DNA of 64,000 bases from Brevibacterium sp. CBA3109 (lineage in GTDB: Bacteria > Actinomycetota > Actinomycetes > Actinomycetales > Brevibacteriaceae). Under the pieces are notes generated by a model. The model was not told the origin of the DNA. It was given only the letters and a program-made list of their open reading frames with translations, and made no database searches. Where the stretch lies: NCBI RefSeq assembly GCF_040256645.1, contig NZ_CP158281.1, forward strand, positions 2,232,001 to 2,296,000, read 5' to 3'. The position numbers were made by a program, and so were the translations under genes. Below, piece after piece: positions 37,544 through 47,271 of the stretch; position 1 is the stretch's first letter; each line of letters opens with the position of its first letter.

Positions 37544-40500
37544 ATGTCTCCCGCTGAACTGCCGTACGTGAGTGCCAAGGAGTTGCAGGACTACTTCGGC
37601 ACCACGTTCTACGAGCGCGGGCGCAGCTACGCCAACAAGGGGATGGTCGGGCAGGCCAGCTGGGACCCGCAGGCCATGACACTGCGGGCAGATGTCTCGG
37701 GGACTGCGGCACACGATTACATCAGCACTGTTCGGCTTCAACGCCACAGCCCCACAGCCAAATCATTCACTGTGCTCTCTTCGCGGTGCACCTGCCCCGT
37801 GGGCGGAGACTGCAAACACGTGGTGGCGGCACTGATGGCGGTCTCGATCCGACAGGTGGCCCCATTCGGTTCAACCGCGCTGCACGACCCTGACCAACGC
37901 CTCTCCCCCGACGACGCCGGCTGGCGGACCGCCCGCAGCGGCACTGCGCGCAAGAGCCCCCGAAGCTGGGTTCCCGGTGGCAGCAACGCGTCGTCACACG
38001 AATCCAGAGAGCCCGATTGGAAGTCGATTCTGTCCGGATTCTCCTCCGACCGAGTCGACGGTTCGGTGTGGGCCTCGGGTCCTGGTGGCACACTGGCCGG
38101 CAGCACACCGACTCGCCTTGCCCTCGGCTTCGAGATCTGCCAGCTGCGACGCACGGGATTCGGGAACTTCGAAACCCATCCGATCAGGCGGCCGAAGTTC
38201 ACCGGTCGCTCCGATCTCGTCGTCACTCTGAGGCCACTGATGGAAGGTGCGCGCGGCAATTGGATCAAAAGAGACGTGTCGTGGTCCAACATCGCCAACA
38301 CCTCGAACACTCGTGCATATGCTCACGGGCAGGCGGCTTGGTTCGCACAGCTGTACGGCCTGTCGGCCATCGGTTCGAAGCACCTGATCACCAATGATGA
38401 CTCAGTAGTCCTCGACTGGTTCACTTCGCCCTTGCTCTGGCATCTCTTCGACCAGGCAAGGTCACTGGGCATCGGACTCGTCGGCACCAGCCGCGAGCTC
38501 TCACTTCACCACGGTGAGGAAGGGTCGACGGAATGCGATGTGGTGGCGATATCAGGTGGGCTCGAGGCCCGCTCCAGGGTCACCATTGATGACGAGTCGT
38601 TCGACCAGGGCTTCTGCGGCTCGATCGATGATCATGGCTTCTACGGAATCTCGACTACCGGCGGCTTTTCCCTCGTCCTGGCTCCTGCCGAGACAAGGAC
38701 AGATCGCGATGTGGTTCAGATGCTGCGTCGCTGGGAACCGGTGACGATCACCGATGACCAGACCCATGACTTCTTCACGGACTTCTATCCCAAGCTCGCC
38801 TACGCCACCACCGTCGTCTCCTCCGACGATTCGGTGACCCTGCCTGTGCTCGCACCACCCGACCTCGCACTCACCATCACCTACGGGGACCAAGGTGCGC
38901 ACCTGACGTGGGAGTGGCATTACCATCACCCGGTGCAGACGTTTCCGGTCCGCCGTGGCGCACTGGTCGATCGCAACCGGAGCGTCGAGCACGAAGACCG
39001 CGTGCTCGTGAAGCTGAGTTCCACCGTTGCCGCAACCCCACTGCCGCTGACGCTGCCAAGCGAGGTTCGCTGTGCGGACACCGTGGACCTCGACGTTCTG
39101 CAAACGGCAGTCTTCGTCGACAAGCTGCTGCCGAATCTGAGCGACATCGATCATCTCGATGTGCTTGAGATCGGTGATCGTCCGGGCTATCGAGAAGTCA
39201 CCGATGCTCCGCTGGTCTCGATGTCGACAGAGGAAGCTGAGGACAGCGATTGGTTCGACATCCGCTTCCACGTCACGATCGACGGACAGCAGGTACGCTT
39301 CGCAGACCTGTTCGTCACCTTGGCGCAGGGAGCTGCGATGATGGTCCTGCCCGACGGCACCTATTTCTCACTCGACGGCCCCTTCTTCGACAAGTTTCGT
39401 CGAATGCTCGCCGATTCAGATGTCATCGCGGACTGGCAACCGGAGTCGCCCCGCCTCTCGCGCTATCACATGGATCTGTGGGCTGAGTTCGACGAAGTCG
39501 TCGACGAATCCGCAGCCGCGGCCTCGTGGAGACGCTCGGTTGAAACACTGAGCCACCTCGGCGAGATTCCGGCTCTCGACGTGCCGACGGGTATCGAAGC
39601 CACACTGCGGCCCTATCAGCTGGAGGGATTCAGTTGGCTGGTGGCACTGTGGTCCAGCGGGCTCGGCGGAATCCTGGCCGACGACATGGGCCTGGGCAAG
39701 ACGCTGCAAGCGCTGAGCCTGTTCACTCACGTCAAGAACACGGATAACAACGCCGCCCCCATCCTCGTCGTCGCGCCCACCTCGGTGATGTCGACCTGGC
39801 GAGCGGAGGCGGAGAAGTTCGCACCAGGTCTGCGAGTCGCCACGATCTCGGCCACAGAGAAGAAACGGAAGACCACCCTGGCCGAAGAGATCGAGGATGC
39901 TGACCTCGTCATCACCTCATACGCGATTCTGCGCCTCGACGCACGGGCCTTCAGATCGGTCGTGTGGGACACCTTCGTCCTCGACGAGGCACAGTTCGTG
40001 AAGAACAGGACCGCGAAGGTCCACGCTGCGGCGAAGACGATACAGGCCCGGTTCCGTCTGGCCATCACCGGCACACCGATGGAGAACTCGCTGACCGACC
40101 TGTGGTCGCTGTGCTCGATCACCTCACCAGGACTGCTGCCGGACATCGAGAAGTTCCGTCGTGAGATCGTCTCCCCCATCGAATCGGGTGAGAGCCCGGA
40201 GGGGATGGCTCTGCTGCGACGGCGGATCCGACCGTTCATGAAACGACGGAACAAAGAACTTGTCGCAGCCGACCTGCCACCGAAGCAGGAACAGGTCCTG
40301 CGCGTCGAACTCAGCACCAAACACAGGGACCTGTATAGTACGGTCCTGCAGAAGGAGAGGAAGAAGCTCCTCGGTCTCATCAACGACATGGATCGGAACC
40401 GCTTTGCGATCTTCCGGTCGCTGACACTCCTGCGGATGTTGGCCATCGACCCGTATCTCATCGATGAGAAATATGAAGCGATCGGGTCGAGCAAACTCAG

Positions 40501-40993
40501 CGCACTCTTCTCCCACCTCGACGACATCGTTGCCGAGGGCCACCGCACCATCATCTTCAGCCAGTTCACCTCGTTCCTCACCCGAGTCGGTGAGCAACTG
40601 GACCATCGCGGTATCAACTACTGCTATCTCGACGGTTCCACTCGGAATCGCGGCGCAGTCATCGACGACTTCAGGACTGGGGACGCACCGGTCTTCCTGA
40701 TCAGCCTCAAGGCCGGTGGATTCGGCCTGACACTGACGGAGGCCGACTATGTCTTCCTCCTCGACCCCTGGTGGAATCCTGCGGTCGAAGCCCAGGCAGT
40801 CGATCGTGCACACCGAATCGGGCAGACGAAGAACGTCATGGTCTATCGGATGGTGTCTGAGAAGACGATCGAGGAGAAGGTGCTAGCACTGCAGGAAAGG
40901 AAGGCACAGCTCTTCGACTCCCTGGTCAATGAGGGTGAGGGCTTCTCATCAGCGATCACGGGTGAGGACATCCGCGGGCTTCTCGACGGGTGA
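37544..40993 (+). CDS. SNF2-family helicase with N-terminal SWIM zinc finger
   Basis: This 1149-residue protein begins with a SWIM-type zinc site (C82, C84, C90, H92 in CTCPVGGDCKH). A long middle region of beta-rich character follows, then the SNF2 ATPase core: Walker A ADDMGLGKTLQ near residue 710, the DEAQ box, TGTPMENSLTDLWS, and the helicase C lobe with FLISLKAGGFGLTLTEADYV and DRAHRIGQ. Such proteins translocate on double-stranded DNA and occur widely in actinobacteria; their role is not settled. It is monocistronic and shares no operon with the his genes that follow in the opposite direction. Confidence 0.92.
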   Translation: MSPAELPYVSAKELQDYFGTTFYERGRSYANKGMVGQASWDPQAMTLRADVSGTAAHDYISTVRLQRHSPTAKSFTVLSSRCTCPVGGDCKHVVAALMAVSIRQVAPFGSTALHDPDQRLSPDDAGWRTARSGTARKSPRSWVPGGSNASSHESREPDWKSILSGFSSDRVDGSVWASGPGGTLAGSTPTRLALGFEICQLRRTGFGNFETHPIRRPKFTGRSDLVVTLRPLMEGARGNWIKRDVSWSNIANTSNTRAYAHGQAAWFAQLYGLSAIGSKHLITNDDSVVLDWFTSPLLWHLFDQARSLGIGLVGTSRELSLHHGEEGSTECDVVAISGGLEARSRVTIDDESFDQGFCGSIDDHGFYGISTTGGFSLVLAPAETRTDRDVVQMLRRWEPVTITDDQTHDFFTDFYPKLAYATTVVSSDDSVTLPVLAPPDLALTITYGDQGAHLTWEWHYHHPVQTFPVRRGALVDRNRSVEHEDRVLVKLSSTVAATPLPLTLPSEVRCADTVDLDVLQTAVFVDKLLPNLSDIDHLDVLEIGDRPGYREVTDAPLVSMSTEEAEDSDWFDIRFHVTIDGQQVRFADLFVTLAQGAAMMVLPDGTYFSLDGPFFDKFRRMLADSDVIADWQPESPRLSRYHMDLWAEFDEVVDESAAAASWRRSVETLSHLGEIPALDVPTGIEATLRPYQLEGFSWLVALWSSGLGGILADDMGLGKTLQALSLFTHVKNTDNNAAPILVVAPTSVMSTWRAEAEKFAPGLRVATISATEKKRKTTLAEEIEDADLVITSYAILRLDARAFRSVVWDTFVLDEAQFVKNRTAKVHAAAKTIQARFRLAITGTPMENSLTDLWSLCSITSPGLLPDIEKFRREIVSPIESGESPEGMALLRRRIRPFMKRRNKELVAADLPPKQEQVLRVELSTKHRDLYSTVLQKERKKLLGLINDMDRNRFAIFRSLTLLRMLAIDPYLIDEKYEAIGSSKLSALFSHLDDIVAEGHRTIIFSQFTSFLTRVGEQLDHRGINYCYLDGSTRNRGAVIDDFRTGDAPVFLISLKAGGFGLTLTEADYVFLLDPWWNPAVEAQAVDRAHRIGQTKNVMVYRMVSEKTIEEKVLALQERKAQLFDSLVNEGEGFSSAITGEDIRGLLDG

Positions 40994-41220
40994 ACAGCTT
41001 GGTGTCATAACTTCGTGCGCTCGCTCAAGGCCCGAGCGCCGACACACGTCTTGGCTGCGTGACTTGGGGAGCCTGAGAGTTGGTCTGGTGCGCGCAAGAC
41101 TGCGCGGCCGCGCCAGCATCGTCACACCGAGGGTCGGAGCCGGAGGGCAATCGTGCCGGCTGGCAGGAGGGCGTCATCGCCATGCTGGGGTGAGCTCGGA
41201 GATGCTCGCCTCAATGCGGT

Positions 41221-41272
41221 CTAGCTCCGTGGCCGGTGCATCTAGCTCCGTGGCCGGTGCATCTAGCTCAGC
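41221..41272. repeat. 21-bp direct repeat at the end of sseB-like gene
   Basis: CTAGCTCCGTGGCCGGTGCAT occurs twice in tandem (41221-41241 and 41242-41262), followed by a partial third copy CTAGCTCAGC, whose first three bases are the complement of the sseB-like stop codon. Each full copy begins with the same stop codon on the minus strand. Confidence 0.85.
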
Positions 41273-42030
41273 GGTTGCAGGCGGATGGCCAGCGAATCGA
41301 TCTTCGCAACCAGCTCCTCATCCGCGGCGACCGTTTCCTGGAAGCGCTGCAGCTCGGCCGCGGGGACCTCTGATTCCACGCCGAGGGTGATGCCCAATTC
41401 CGGGCCCCCGACGTTGACCTGTCGGCTTCCCGGACTCAGCGACAGGCGACTCAGCCAGGAGAAGGATTCGGCGATGCTGGCAAGACGTCGTCCCACCTCG
41501 GCGTCGGCCCAGGACGGAGTCCAGTCCTGCCCGTGGACGAACGCGAACATTGCGGGACGACGCAGCAGGAACGACGTCTCAGCTCCAGGGTCGAGGACGA
41601 CGAGCTGCGAATCGGCCTCAATCGCGCCGAGGACGAGCCGCTCCGATTCGATCGGCACGGGCCGAGCGTCCGGATGCCATGCCGTCAAGGGTGGGATCGA
41701 GCAGAAGCCGGGGGTGCACTCCCTGCCGTCATCGGCCTGCAGTCGGACCATGGCCATCTCCGAGGAGTTGTCGACCATCAGCCCGTGCTCTCCGACCTCC
41801 TGGTCAAGTGCCATCGGGATGATCGGTGCATACAGTCGCGCTTGCGACAGAGCGGAGAGGACGTTGCTGTGCAGCGTCGGGTCCAAGGGTTCCCGGCCTA
41901 CCTGGTGCAGTGCCTCGAGAAGGCCCGCATCAGCAAGCCCAGAATCGCCCGAGAACGGGTTCGGCCGCAGTTCACGGCCGGACCACGATTGTCCGGCGGA
42001 ATCGGATCGATCGGTCGATTCCGAGGTCAC
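41263..42030 (-). CDS. SseB-family protein
   Basis: This ~255-residue protein has the SseB N-terminal domain pattern (LYAPIIPMAL, then AMFAFVHGQDWTPSWADAEV). A second, divergent part follows to the C-terminus. I use the GTG at 42030, four bases after the priA stop, with GGAGG upstream; the longer frame to 42135 would overlap priA. An sseB-like gene directly after priA is a common actinobacterial arrangement. Function unknown; it is probably cytosolic. Confidence 0.8.
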   Translation of the reverse strand: MTSESTDRSDSAGQSWSGRELRPNPFSGDSGLADAGLLEALHQVGREPLDPTLHSNVLSALSQARLYAPIIPMALDQEVGEHGLMVDNSSEMAMVRLQADDGRECTPGFCSIPPLTAWHPDARPVPIESERLVLGAIEADSQLVVLDPGAETSFLLRRPAMFAFVHGQDWTPSWADAEVGRRLASIAESFSWLSRLSLSPGSRQVNVGGPELGITLGVESEVPAAELQRFQETVAADEELVAKIDSLAIRLQPLS

Positions 42031-42034
42031 TTGT

Positions 42035-42772
42035 TCAGCCTCCAGCGACTTCGAGAGCTTCTTCCAAGGTGAACTTTCCGGCGTAGAGCGCCTTGCCCAC
42101 GATCGCCGAGTCCACACCGAATGGCACCAACTCACGCAGGTTCCTCAGGTCGTCGAGGCTGGAGACTCCACCCGATGCCACGATCGGCTTCTCAGTCTTC
42201 TCCGCCATCGACTTCAGCAGCTCCACATTGGGCCCCTGCAGCGTGCCGTCCTTACGGACGTCGGTGACGACGTAGCGGGCACAGCCTGCCTTCTCCAGGA
42301 TGGAGAGAACCTCGTAGAGATCTCCCCCGTCCTGAGTCCAGCCACGGGCGGCGAGCGTTGTTCCCCGGACGTCGAGACCAATGGCAACCTGATCGCCGAA
42401 ACGCGAGATCATGTCGGCGGTCCATTCCGGGTTCTCCAACGCGGCAGTCCCGATGTTCACCCGCTCTGCTCCAGTGTCGAGTGCCCGTTCGAGGCTCTCG
42501 GTGTCGCGGATGCCTCCGGAGAGTTCGACCTTGATACCGACGGCCTTGACGACCTGGTTGAGCAGATCAGAGTTCGATCCGCGACCGAATGCCGCGTCGA
42601 GGTCGACGAGGTGGATCCACTCCGCCCCTCGGCTTTCGAAGTCGTGGGCCGCGTCGATGGGAGAACCATAGTCCGTTTCGGTCCCGGCTTCACCCTGGAC
42701 GAGGCGGACGGCTTTGCCATCGGCGACGTCAACAGCCGGCAGGAGGACGAGTTTGTTGGGGGTTTGAGTCAT
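42035..42772 (-). CDS. priA: bifunctional phosphoribosyl isomerase PriA (HisA/TrpF)
   Basis: This 245-residue (beta/alpha)8 protein has the two catalytic Asp positions in [15 protein letters not shown] and [12 protein letters not shown] and the two phosphate-binding Gly motifs (LSGGIRD and ASGGVSS). In actinobacteria the hisA position is usually taken by PriA, which isomerises both ProFAR in histidine synthesis and PRA in tryptophan synthesis; the active-site Arg in VELSGGIRD fits. The ATG at 42772 has AAAGG upstream. Whether this copy keeps TrpF activity cannot be proven from sequence. Confidence 0.92.
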   Translation of the reverse strand: MTQTPNKLVLLPAVDVADGKAVRLVQGEAGTETDYGSPIDAAHDFESRGAEWIHLVDLDAAFGRGSNSDLLNQVVKAVGIKVELSGGIRDTESLERALDTGAERVNIGTAALENPEWTADMISRFGDQVAIGLDVRGTTLAARGWTQDGGDLYEVLSILEKAGCARYVVTDVRKDGTLQGPNVELLKSMAEKTEKPIVASGGVSSLDDLRNLRELVPFGVDSAIVGKALYAGKFTLEEALEVAGG

Positions 42773-42863
42773 TGTGACCTTTCTCAAGAGGCTCTGGAGA
42801 CTGAGCTGGAGGAATCGAAACGTGTGGAACCGGAACGTATGGAACTGCTGCGCATCGACAATG

Positions 42864-43493
42864 TTAGTGGCGTTCCTCGCCGGCCTGCGGGAAGGAGGCG
42901 AGCCAGTTGCGCAGCAGCCTCGCACCCGCATCGGCTGACTTCTCGGGGTGGAACTGGGCTGCCCAGGTGGTGCCATCCTCAACGGCCGCGACGAAGCTGC
43001 CACCATGGGTGGCCGTGGTCACGAGGGTGTTCTCTGGAGCTTCGGTTGCCGCATAGGAATGGACGAAGTAGAAACGCTCTTCGGCCACACCGTCGAACAT
43101 CTGTGAGGTCCTCGGTGGGCTGACCTGTGACCAACCCATGTGCGGCACGACAGGAGCATCGAGTGCCGTGACCGCTCCGGGCCAGAGTCCAATTCCCTGC
43201 GTCTTCTCCCCGTGCTCTTCCCCGCGGGCGAAGAACACCTGCAGCCCGACGCAGATGCCGAGCAGAGGTCGCTGGTCTTCGTGCCAGGAACGGATGAGGT
43301 CGTCCCCGCCGACTCGCTTCAGTCCGGTCATCACGGCCGAATAGGCACCGACGCCAGGGACGAGCAGGCCGTCTGCGGCATCAATGACGGCACGGTCGGC
43401 GGTGAGCACGACCTCTGCGCCGGCGGCGGCAACCGCTCGAACGGCCGAACGGACGTTGCCCGCCCCATAGTCAAGGACAGCGACCGTGCTCAT
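42864..43493 (-). CDS. hisH: imidazole glycerol phosphate synthase glutaminase subunit
   Basis: This 209-residue class I glutamine amidotransferase has the nucleophile in [10 protein letters not shown], the oxyanion-strand LLVPGVGAY, and the His-Glu pair in AQFHPEKS. It releases ammonia for HisF. The ATG at 43493 overlaps the upstream membrane-protein gene by four bases and has GGGAG before it. hisF is not in the window. Confidence 0.95.
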   Translation of the reverse strand: MSTVAVLDYGAGNVRSAVRAVAAAGAEVVLTADRAVIDAADGLLVPGVGAYSAVMTGLKRVGGDDLIRSWHEDQRPLLGICVGLQVFFARGEEHGEKTQGIGLWPGAVTALDAPVVPHMGWSQVSPPRTSQMFDGVAEERFYFVHSYAATEAPENTLVTTATHGGSFVAAVEDGTTWAAQFHPEKSADAGARLLRNWLASFPQAGEERH

Positions 43494-44092
43494 TGCTTTG
43501 CTCCCTTGGTCAGGACCCTGTAGATCCTCCACAGGGAGAAGCCGAGGACGATCACGCCGAAGACAGCGACCAGCCAGGCCATGGTGTTTCCGCTCAGACC
43601 GATGGTGATGCCGAAGGCAGTGACGAGCCCAGCGAGGACCGCTACGACGATCCACAGCAGCGCTGTCCGAGCCACAGCGGCCCGCCCCGGAGACATGGTG
43701 GCGGCGCTGGCCTGGAGTTTCGTCATGGAGGAGGTGGGAATGCTGCCCTCAACAGCGTCGGCTGACACTATTTCGAGCAGGAGCTGCTCGAGGACATCCG
43801 GAAGGTTCTTCAGCGCCAGACCGGCCGGCACATCCGATTCGCGGGCTCCGTGCCGGAAGTGACCGGCGTCGATCTGTTCCTCACTGCGGGCCAACAGCAG
43901 GACTTCGTGCTTACCGGAGAGCTTCGAGATCGCTGCGGCGGCCTCGTTGCCTGTCTGGACATCTGTGTCGGCCAAGACGATTCCGGTGAAGTCTCCGATG
44001 GGGACGATGGTGCCCTTGATGTTCGACAGCACGCAGGCAGCCGCCAGCTGCTCGGCGACACCGAAGGGAGTCACGATGACGGTGGTGCTCAC
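43490..44092 (-). CDS. membrane-anchored protein of unknown function inside the his operon
   Basis: This 200-residue protein has a soluble N-terminal ~130 residues and two C-terminal hydrophobic helices (about 141-165 and 169-188). It overlaps hisB by four bases upstream and hisH by four bases downstream, so it is translated as part of the his operon. No catalytic motif or known family was recognised. Its strict coupling suggests it is not a random insert, but it has no known place in the histidine pathway. Confidence 0.75.
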   Translation of the reverse strand: MSTTVIVTPFGVAEQLAAACVLSNIKGTIVPIGDFTGIVLADTDVQTGNEAAAAISKLSGKHEVLLLARSEEQIDAGHFRHGARESDVPAGLALKNLPDVLEQLLLEIVSADAVEGSIPTSSMTKLQASAATMSPGRAAVARTALLWIVVAVLAGLVTAFGITIGLSGNTMAWLVAVFGVIVLGFSLWRIYRVLTKGAKQ

Positions 44093-44685
44093 AGGACTCC
44101 TTTGGTGCTGGGTACCGAATGATTGCGCTCATCCGGTTCGACTGCCTCGCGCAGTGCGCGGGCGAAGGCTTTGAATTCGGCTTCTGCAATGTGGTGCGGG
44201 TCTCGGCCGCGCAGGAGGTCGAGGTGCACGGTGAGACCGGCATGGAAAGCAATCGACTCAAGGGCGTGCGAGGTCATCGATCCCGTGAAATGACCACCGA
44301 TGAGGTGGTACTGCTGACCTTCGGGCTCTCCCTCGTGCACGAAGTAGGGGCGACCGGCCACATCGACGACGCAGCGGGCCAGCGCCTCGTCCAGTGGGAC
44401 AGCGGCCAGCCCGTAGCGGCGAATGCCGGTCTTGTCTCCCAGCGCCTGACTCAGCGCTTGGCCCAGCACGATGGAGGTGTCCTCAACCGTGTGATGGACG
44501 TCGATGTGCGTATCGCCTTCGGCCTTGATCTCCATGTCGATCAGGGAGTGCTTCGACAGAGCCGTGAGCATGTGGTCGAAGAAGGGAACACTGGTCGAGA
44601 TGTCGGAAGAACCGGTTCCGTCGAGGTCGATGGATACGGTGACCGCAGATTCTGAGGTCGTACGGGAGCGTTGTGCCTGCCTCAT
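44089..44685 (-). CDS. hisB: imidazoleglycerol-phosphate dehydratase
   Basis: This 198-residue protein is a monofunctional HisB dehydratase, with the duplicated metal-binding motifs [17 protein letters not shown] and ESIAFHAG. It performs the sixth step of histidine synthesis. The E. coli-type phosphatase domain is absent, as is usual in actinobacteria. It overlaps the next gene by four bases. Confidence 0.95.
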   Translation of the reverse strand: MRQAQRSRTTSESAVTVSIDLDGTGSSDISTSVPFFDHMLTALSKHSLIDMEIKAEGDTHIDVHHTVEDTSIVLGQALSQALGDKTGIRRYGLAAVPLDEALARCVVDVAGRPYFVHEGEPEGQQYHLIGGHFTGSMTSHALESIAFHAGLTVHLDLLRGRDPHHIAEAEFKAFARALREAVEPDERNHSVPSTKGVL

Positions 44686-44714
44686 GAATGGCCTTTCGTA
44701 GGAATGGTGGGATC

Positions 44715-45848
44715 TCAGTTCGATGCCAGCAGAATGCTGGGGTCCTCTGCCAGAATCTCGTCGACTGCACCGAGGAACGCGGTGGTCTCCTCCTCGGTGC
44801 CCGCGTTGACCCGAGCATGGTGGGTGATGCCGATATCACGGATCAGTATTCCGCGATCCAGCAGCTTCTGCCACAGTTCCGGTGGGGAGGCGATGTTGCC
44901 GAACAGGACGAAGTTCGAATCGCTGGGATAGATGGTGAATCCAACGTTTCTTAAGTGCTCCGAAATTCGGTCGCGAGAGTCGCTGAGCCGGTCCACGTTC
45001 TCCAGAAGGACGTCAGCGTGTTCCAGAGCGGTGCAGGCAAGTACCTGGGTGATTTCCGACAGGTGGTAAGGCAAACGCACCAGGCGCAGGACATCGATGA
45101 GTTCCGGTGCCGCGATCGCGTAGCCCAGGCGCAGTCCTGCGCAGGCGAACGCCTTGCTCATCGTCCGCGACACGACCAGACGGGGACGACCGGCCAGAAG
45201 CGTCATCGCCGAGGCCTGTGCGGGCCTGGAGAATTCGGCATAGGCCTCGTCGACGATGACGATGCCCGAGCAATTGTCATACGCGGCTTCGATGACGTCG
45301 AGACCGATCGATGTGCCTGTCGGGTTGTTCGGTGTGCACAGGAAGACGATGTCGGGATCGGTTTTGGCTACCTCGGCGCCCACGGTTTCCGCATCAAGGG
45401 TGAAGTCATCCTTGCGCGCCGATGACTGCCAGGTGGCACCGGTACCGGTGGTGATCAGGGGGTGCATGGAGTAGCTGGGAGTGAATCCGAGGACCGTGCG
45501 ACCCGGCCCGCCGAATGCCTGGACGATATGGGAGAGGACCTCGTTCGATCCGTTTGCCGCCCAGATCATGTCAGAGCTGAGTCCAACGGTCTGACCGGCT
45601 CGGTCATTGACTCCGTGCAGATAGGTGACCAGATGTTCACGCAGTTCCTCGAACTCACGATCGGGGTAGCGATTGAGTCCGGCGAAGTGCCCGTCAACAG
45701 CCGATCGCATGCTTTCGACGACCACATCCGGAATCGGATAGGCGTTCTCGTTGACGTTCAGCTGCACCGGCACGTCCAGATGCGGAGCCCCATAGGGCTT
45801 GAGGCCGACTAGGTCAGAACGCACTGGCAAAGACTCGTTATTTCCCAC
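44715..45848 (-). CDS. hisC: histidinol-phosphate aminotransferase
   Basis: This 377-residue class I/II PLP aminotransferase has the NVNENAYP substrate loop, [10 protein letters not shown], and the Schiff-base lysine in [18 protein letters not shown]. It converts imidazole acetol phosphate to histidinol phosphate. It is the first gene of the leftward his operon seen here; hisD is not present upstream, where the LysM/lexA pair lies instead. Confidence 0.94.
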   Translation of the reverse strand: MGNNESLPVRSDLVGLKPYGAPHLDVPVQLNVNENAYPIPDVVVESMRSAVDGHFAGLNRYPDREFEELREHLVTYLHGVNDRAGQTVGLSSDMIWAANGSNEVLSHIVQAFGGPGRTVLGFTPSYSMHPLITTGTGATWQSSARKDDFTLDAETVGAEVAKTDPDIVFLCTPNNPTGTSIGLDVIEAAYDNCSGIVIVDEAYAEFSRPAQASAMTLLAGRPRLVVSRTMSKAFACAGLRLGYAIAAPELIDVLRLVRLPYHLSEITQVLACTALEHADVLLENVDRLSDSRDRISEHLRNVGFTIYPSDSNFVLFGNIASPPELWQKLLDRGILIRDIGITHHARVNAGTEEETTAFLGAVDEILAEDPSILLASN

Positions 45849-45857
45849 CGCATCAGT

Positions 45858-46190
45858 CTAGCGTTGGGGCACATCCAAGGTCTGACCCGGGTGCACCACA
45901 GGCGAGGACAGATGGTTGATGTCGGCGATGTCAGACACGACATCGCGAGTGTCACGGTCGAGCCCGAGGTCCACAGCAACGGCCCACAGTGACTCTCCTT
46001 CACCGACGACGACTGCTTCGGCGTCGATCCCGATGTCCTCGGCCTCTGCTCCGGCTGCGGCCGAGAACGACTGCGTGGCGACGAAGAATGCTCCGCCGAC
46101 GATGACGAAAGCGCACACCATGGTCCGAAGCAGACGCATCGCCTGGCGTCCACGAGTGGTGAAACGCAGTTCCTGGTTCTGTGCAGACAT
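45858..46190 (-). CDS. small membrane protein with LysM domain, candidate SOS division inhibitor
   Basis: This 110-residue protein has a single membrane helix (about residues 21-40) and a C-terminal LysM domain (about 61-108, with GESLWAVAVDLGL and HPGQTLDVP). It is divergent from lexA and has a perfect LexA-type palindrome 42 bases before its start. This arrangement and architecture match Bacillus YneA and mycobacterial Rv2719c, which are SOS-induced and restrain cell division. That role is inferred from position and domain layout rather than from close sequence match. Confidence 0.75.
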   Translation of the reverse strand: MSAQNQELRFTTRGRQAMRLLRTMVCAFVIVGGAFFVATQSFSAAAGAEAEDIGIDAEAVVVGEGESLWAVAVDLGLDRDTRDVVSDIADINHLSSPVVHPGQTLDVPQR

Positions 46191-46231
46191 CGATTAACCT
46201 CTTTCCTTCGTACGATTCCACCCGTAATAGG

Positions 46232-46247
46232 TAGAACGTCTGTTCTA
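46232..46247. promoter_or_regulatory. LexA box (perfect palindrome)
   Basis: TAGAACGTCTGTTCTA is a perfect 6-4-6 palindrome matching the GAAC-N4-GTTC core of actinobacterial LexA sites. It lies in the divergent region between the LysM gene and lexA, nearer the LysM gene. Confidence 0.8.
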
Positions 46248-46260
46248 TTCAACATGCCAA

Positions 46261-46276
46261 TCGAACATATGTCCAG
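46261..46276. promoter_or_regulatory. imperfect LexA-type site
   Basis: TCGAACATATGTCCAG has a perfect left half (TCGAAC) and three of six matches in the right half. It is closer to lexA than the perfect box and may belong to autoregulation. Confidence 0.4.
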
Positions 46277-46282
46277 TCCAAC

Positions 46283-46298
46283 TCGAACATTTATGCGA
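46283..46298. promoter_or_regulatory. imperfect LexA-type site
   Basis: TCGAACATTTATGCGA has a perfect left half and four of six matches in the right half, 126 bases before the lexA start. With the two sites upstream it makes a row of three TCGAAC-like elements. Confidence 0.4.
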
Positions 46299-46424
46299 CA
46301 ATGAGGGGGAACCAGCGTTGTTGATTGGTCTGATAGAACCATCTCAGGCGGCACTGACACGAGAATTCTCGACGTGAGGATCAAGCGGTGAGGCCGGCGG
46401 GAATAGAACGAAGGGGAACGAGCA

Positions 46425-47180
46425 ATGGTTCAGAACAAACGAGGGAGGGGCCGTCCCCGCAATGAGGACGTCGCCAGCGAGATCGCGGCCGCCCGCAGCG
46501 ATGACGTGGATGTCTCGATTCCGGAAGGCTCCACCGGTGAGGGCGATTTTCGTCTGACCCCGCGACAGCGGCTGGTCCTTGAGACCATTGAACGCGCGGT
46601 CGTCACCAACGGCTACCCGCCGAGCATGCGCGAGATCGGCAAAGCTGCCGGGCTCGCCTCACTCTCCAGCGTGGCCCACCAACTCTCGCAGCTCGAACGC
46701 CTCGGCTATGTCCGCCGAGACCCGAAGCGTCCGCGGGCCATCGAGGTGGTCAACCCCTTCGAAGAAGAAGAGGCGGAGCGCGCCAAATACGAGGAGCTGG
46801 CCAACAACACCGTCCAGGTGCCGGTGGTTGGTCGCATCGCCGCAGGCGGGCCCATTCTGGCCGAGCAGGAAGTCGACGACGTCTTCTCTCTGCCGACCCA
46901 GGTCGTCGGCTCGGGTGACATGTTCCTGCTCAAGGTCGTCGGCGACTCGATGATCGAAGCTGCCATCTGTCACGACGACTGGGTGGTCGTGCGCAAGCAG
47001 CACACCGCAGACAACGGTCAGATCGTCGCTGCGCTGCTCGATGGGGAAGCCACAGTGAAGACCCTCAAGCGCAAGGCCGGGCACCAGTGGCTGCTCCCCC
47101 ACAACAAGGACTACGAACCGATCGACGGCAGCTATGCCCAGATCATGGGTCTCGTCGTGTCGGTCATTCGCCGCCTCTGA
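46425..47180 (+). CDS. lexA: SOS repressor LexA
   Basis: This 251-residue protein has the winged-helix domain ([15 protein letters not shown]), the Ala-Gly self-cleavage site in GRIAAGGPI, the catalytic Ser in GDSMIEAAI and the catalytic Lys in ATVKTLKR. The first ~45 residues are a polar extension, common in actinobacterial LexA. It represses the SOS genes; recA in this window carries a matching box. Confidence 0.96.
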   Translation: MVQNKRGRGRPRNEDVASEIAAARSDDVDVSIPEGSTGEGDFRLTPRQRLVLETIERAVVTNGYPPSMREIGKAAGLASLSSVAHQLSQLERLGYVRRDPKRPRAIEVVNPFEEEEAERAKYEELANNTVQVPVVGRIAAGGPILAEQEVDDVFSLPTQVVGSGDMFLLKVVGDSMIEAAICHDDWVVVRKQHTADNGQIVAALLDGEATVKTLKRKAGHQWLLPHNKDYEPIDGSYAQIMGLVVSVIRRL

Positions 47181-47220
47181 CAAGTCCCCCAGGGCCTCCC
47201 GTCGCTCAGTTTCCAACGGA

Positions 47221-47254
47221 CTGTGCCCCCGACCGTTCTCGGTCGGGGGCACAG
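47221..47254. terminator. bidirectional hairpin between lexA and dinG
   Basis: CTGTGCCCCCGACC and its complement form a 14-bp stem with a 6-base loop between the two convergent stop codons. The flanking T-runs are weak. Confidence 0.75.
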
Positions 47255-47271
47255 TGCGTTTCAGGCTCCGA

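Noticed and set aside
46261-46298. A mobile element or second palindrome system next to lexA
   Set aside because: The repeated TCGAAC elements are better explained as degenerate LexA sites.
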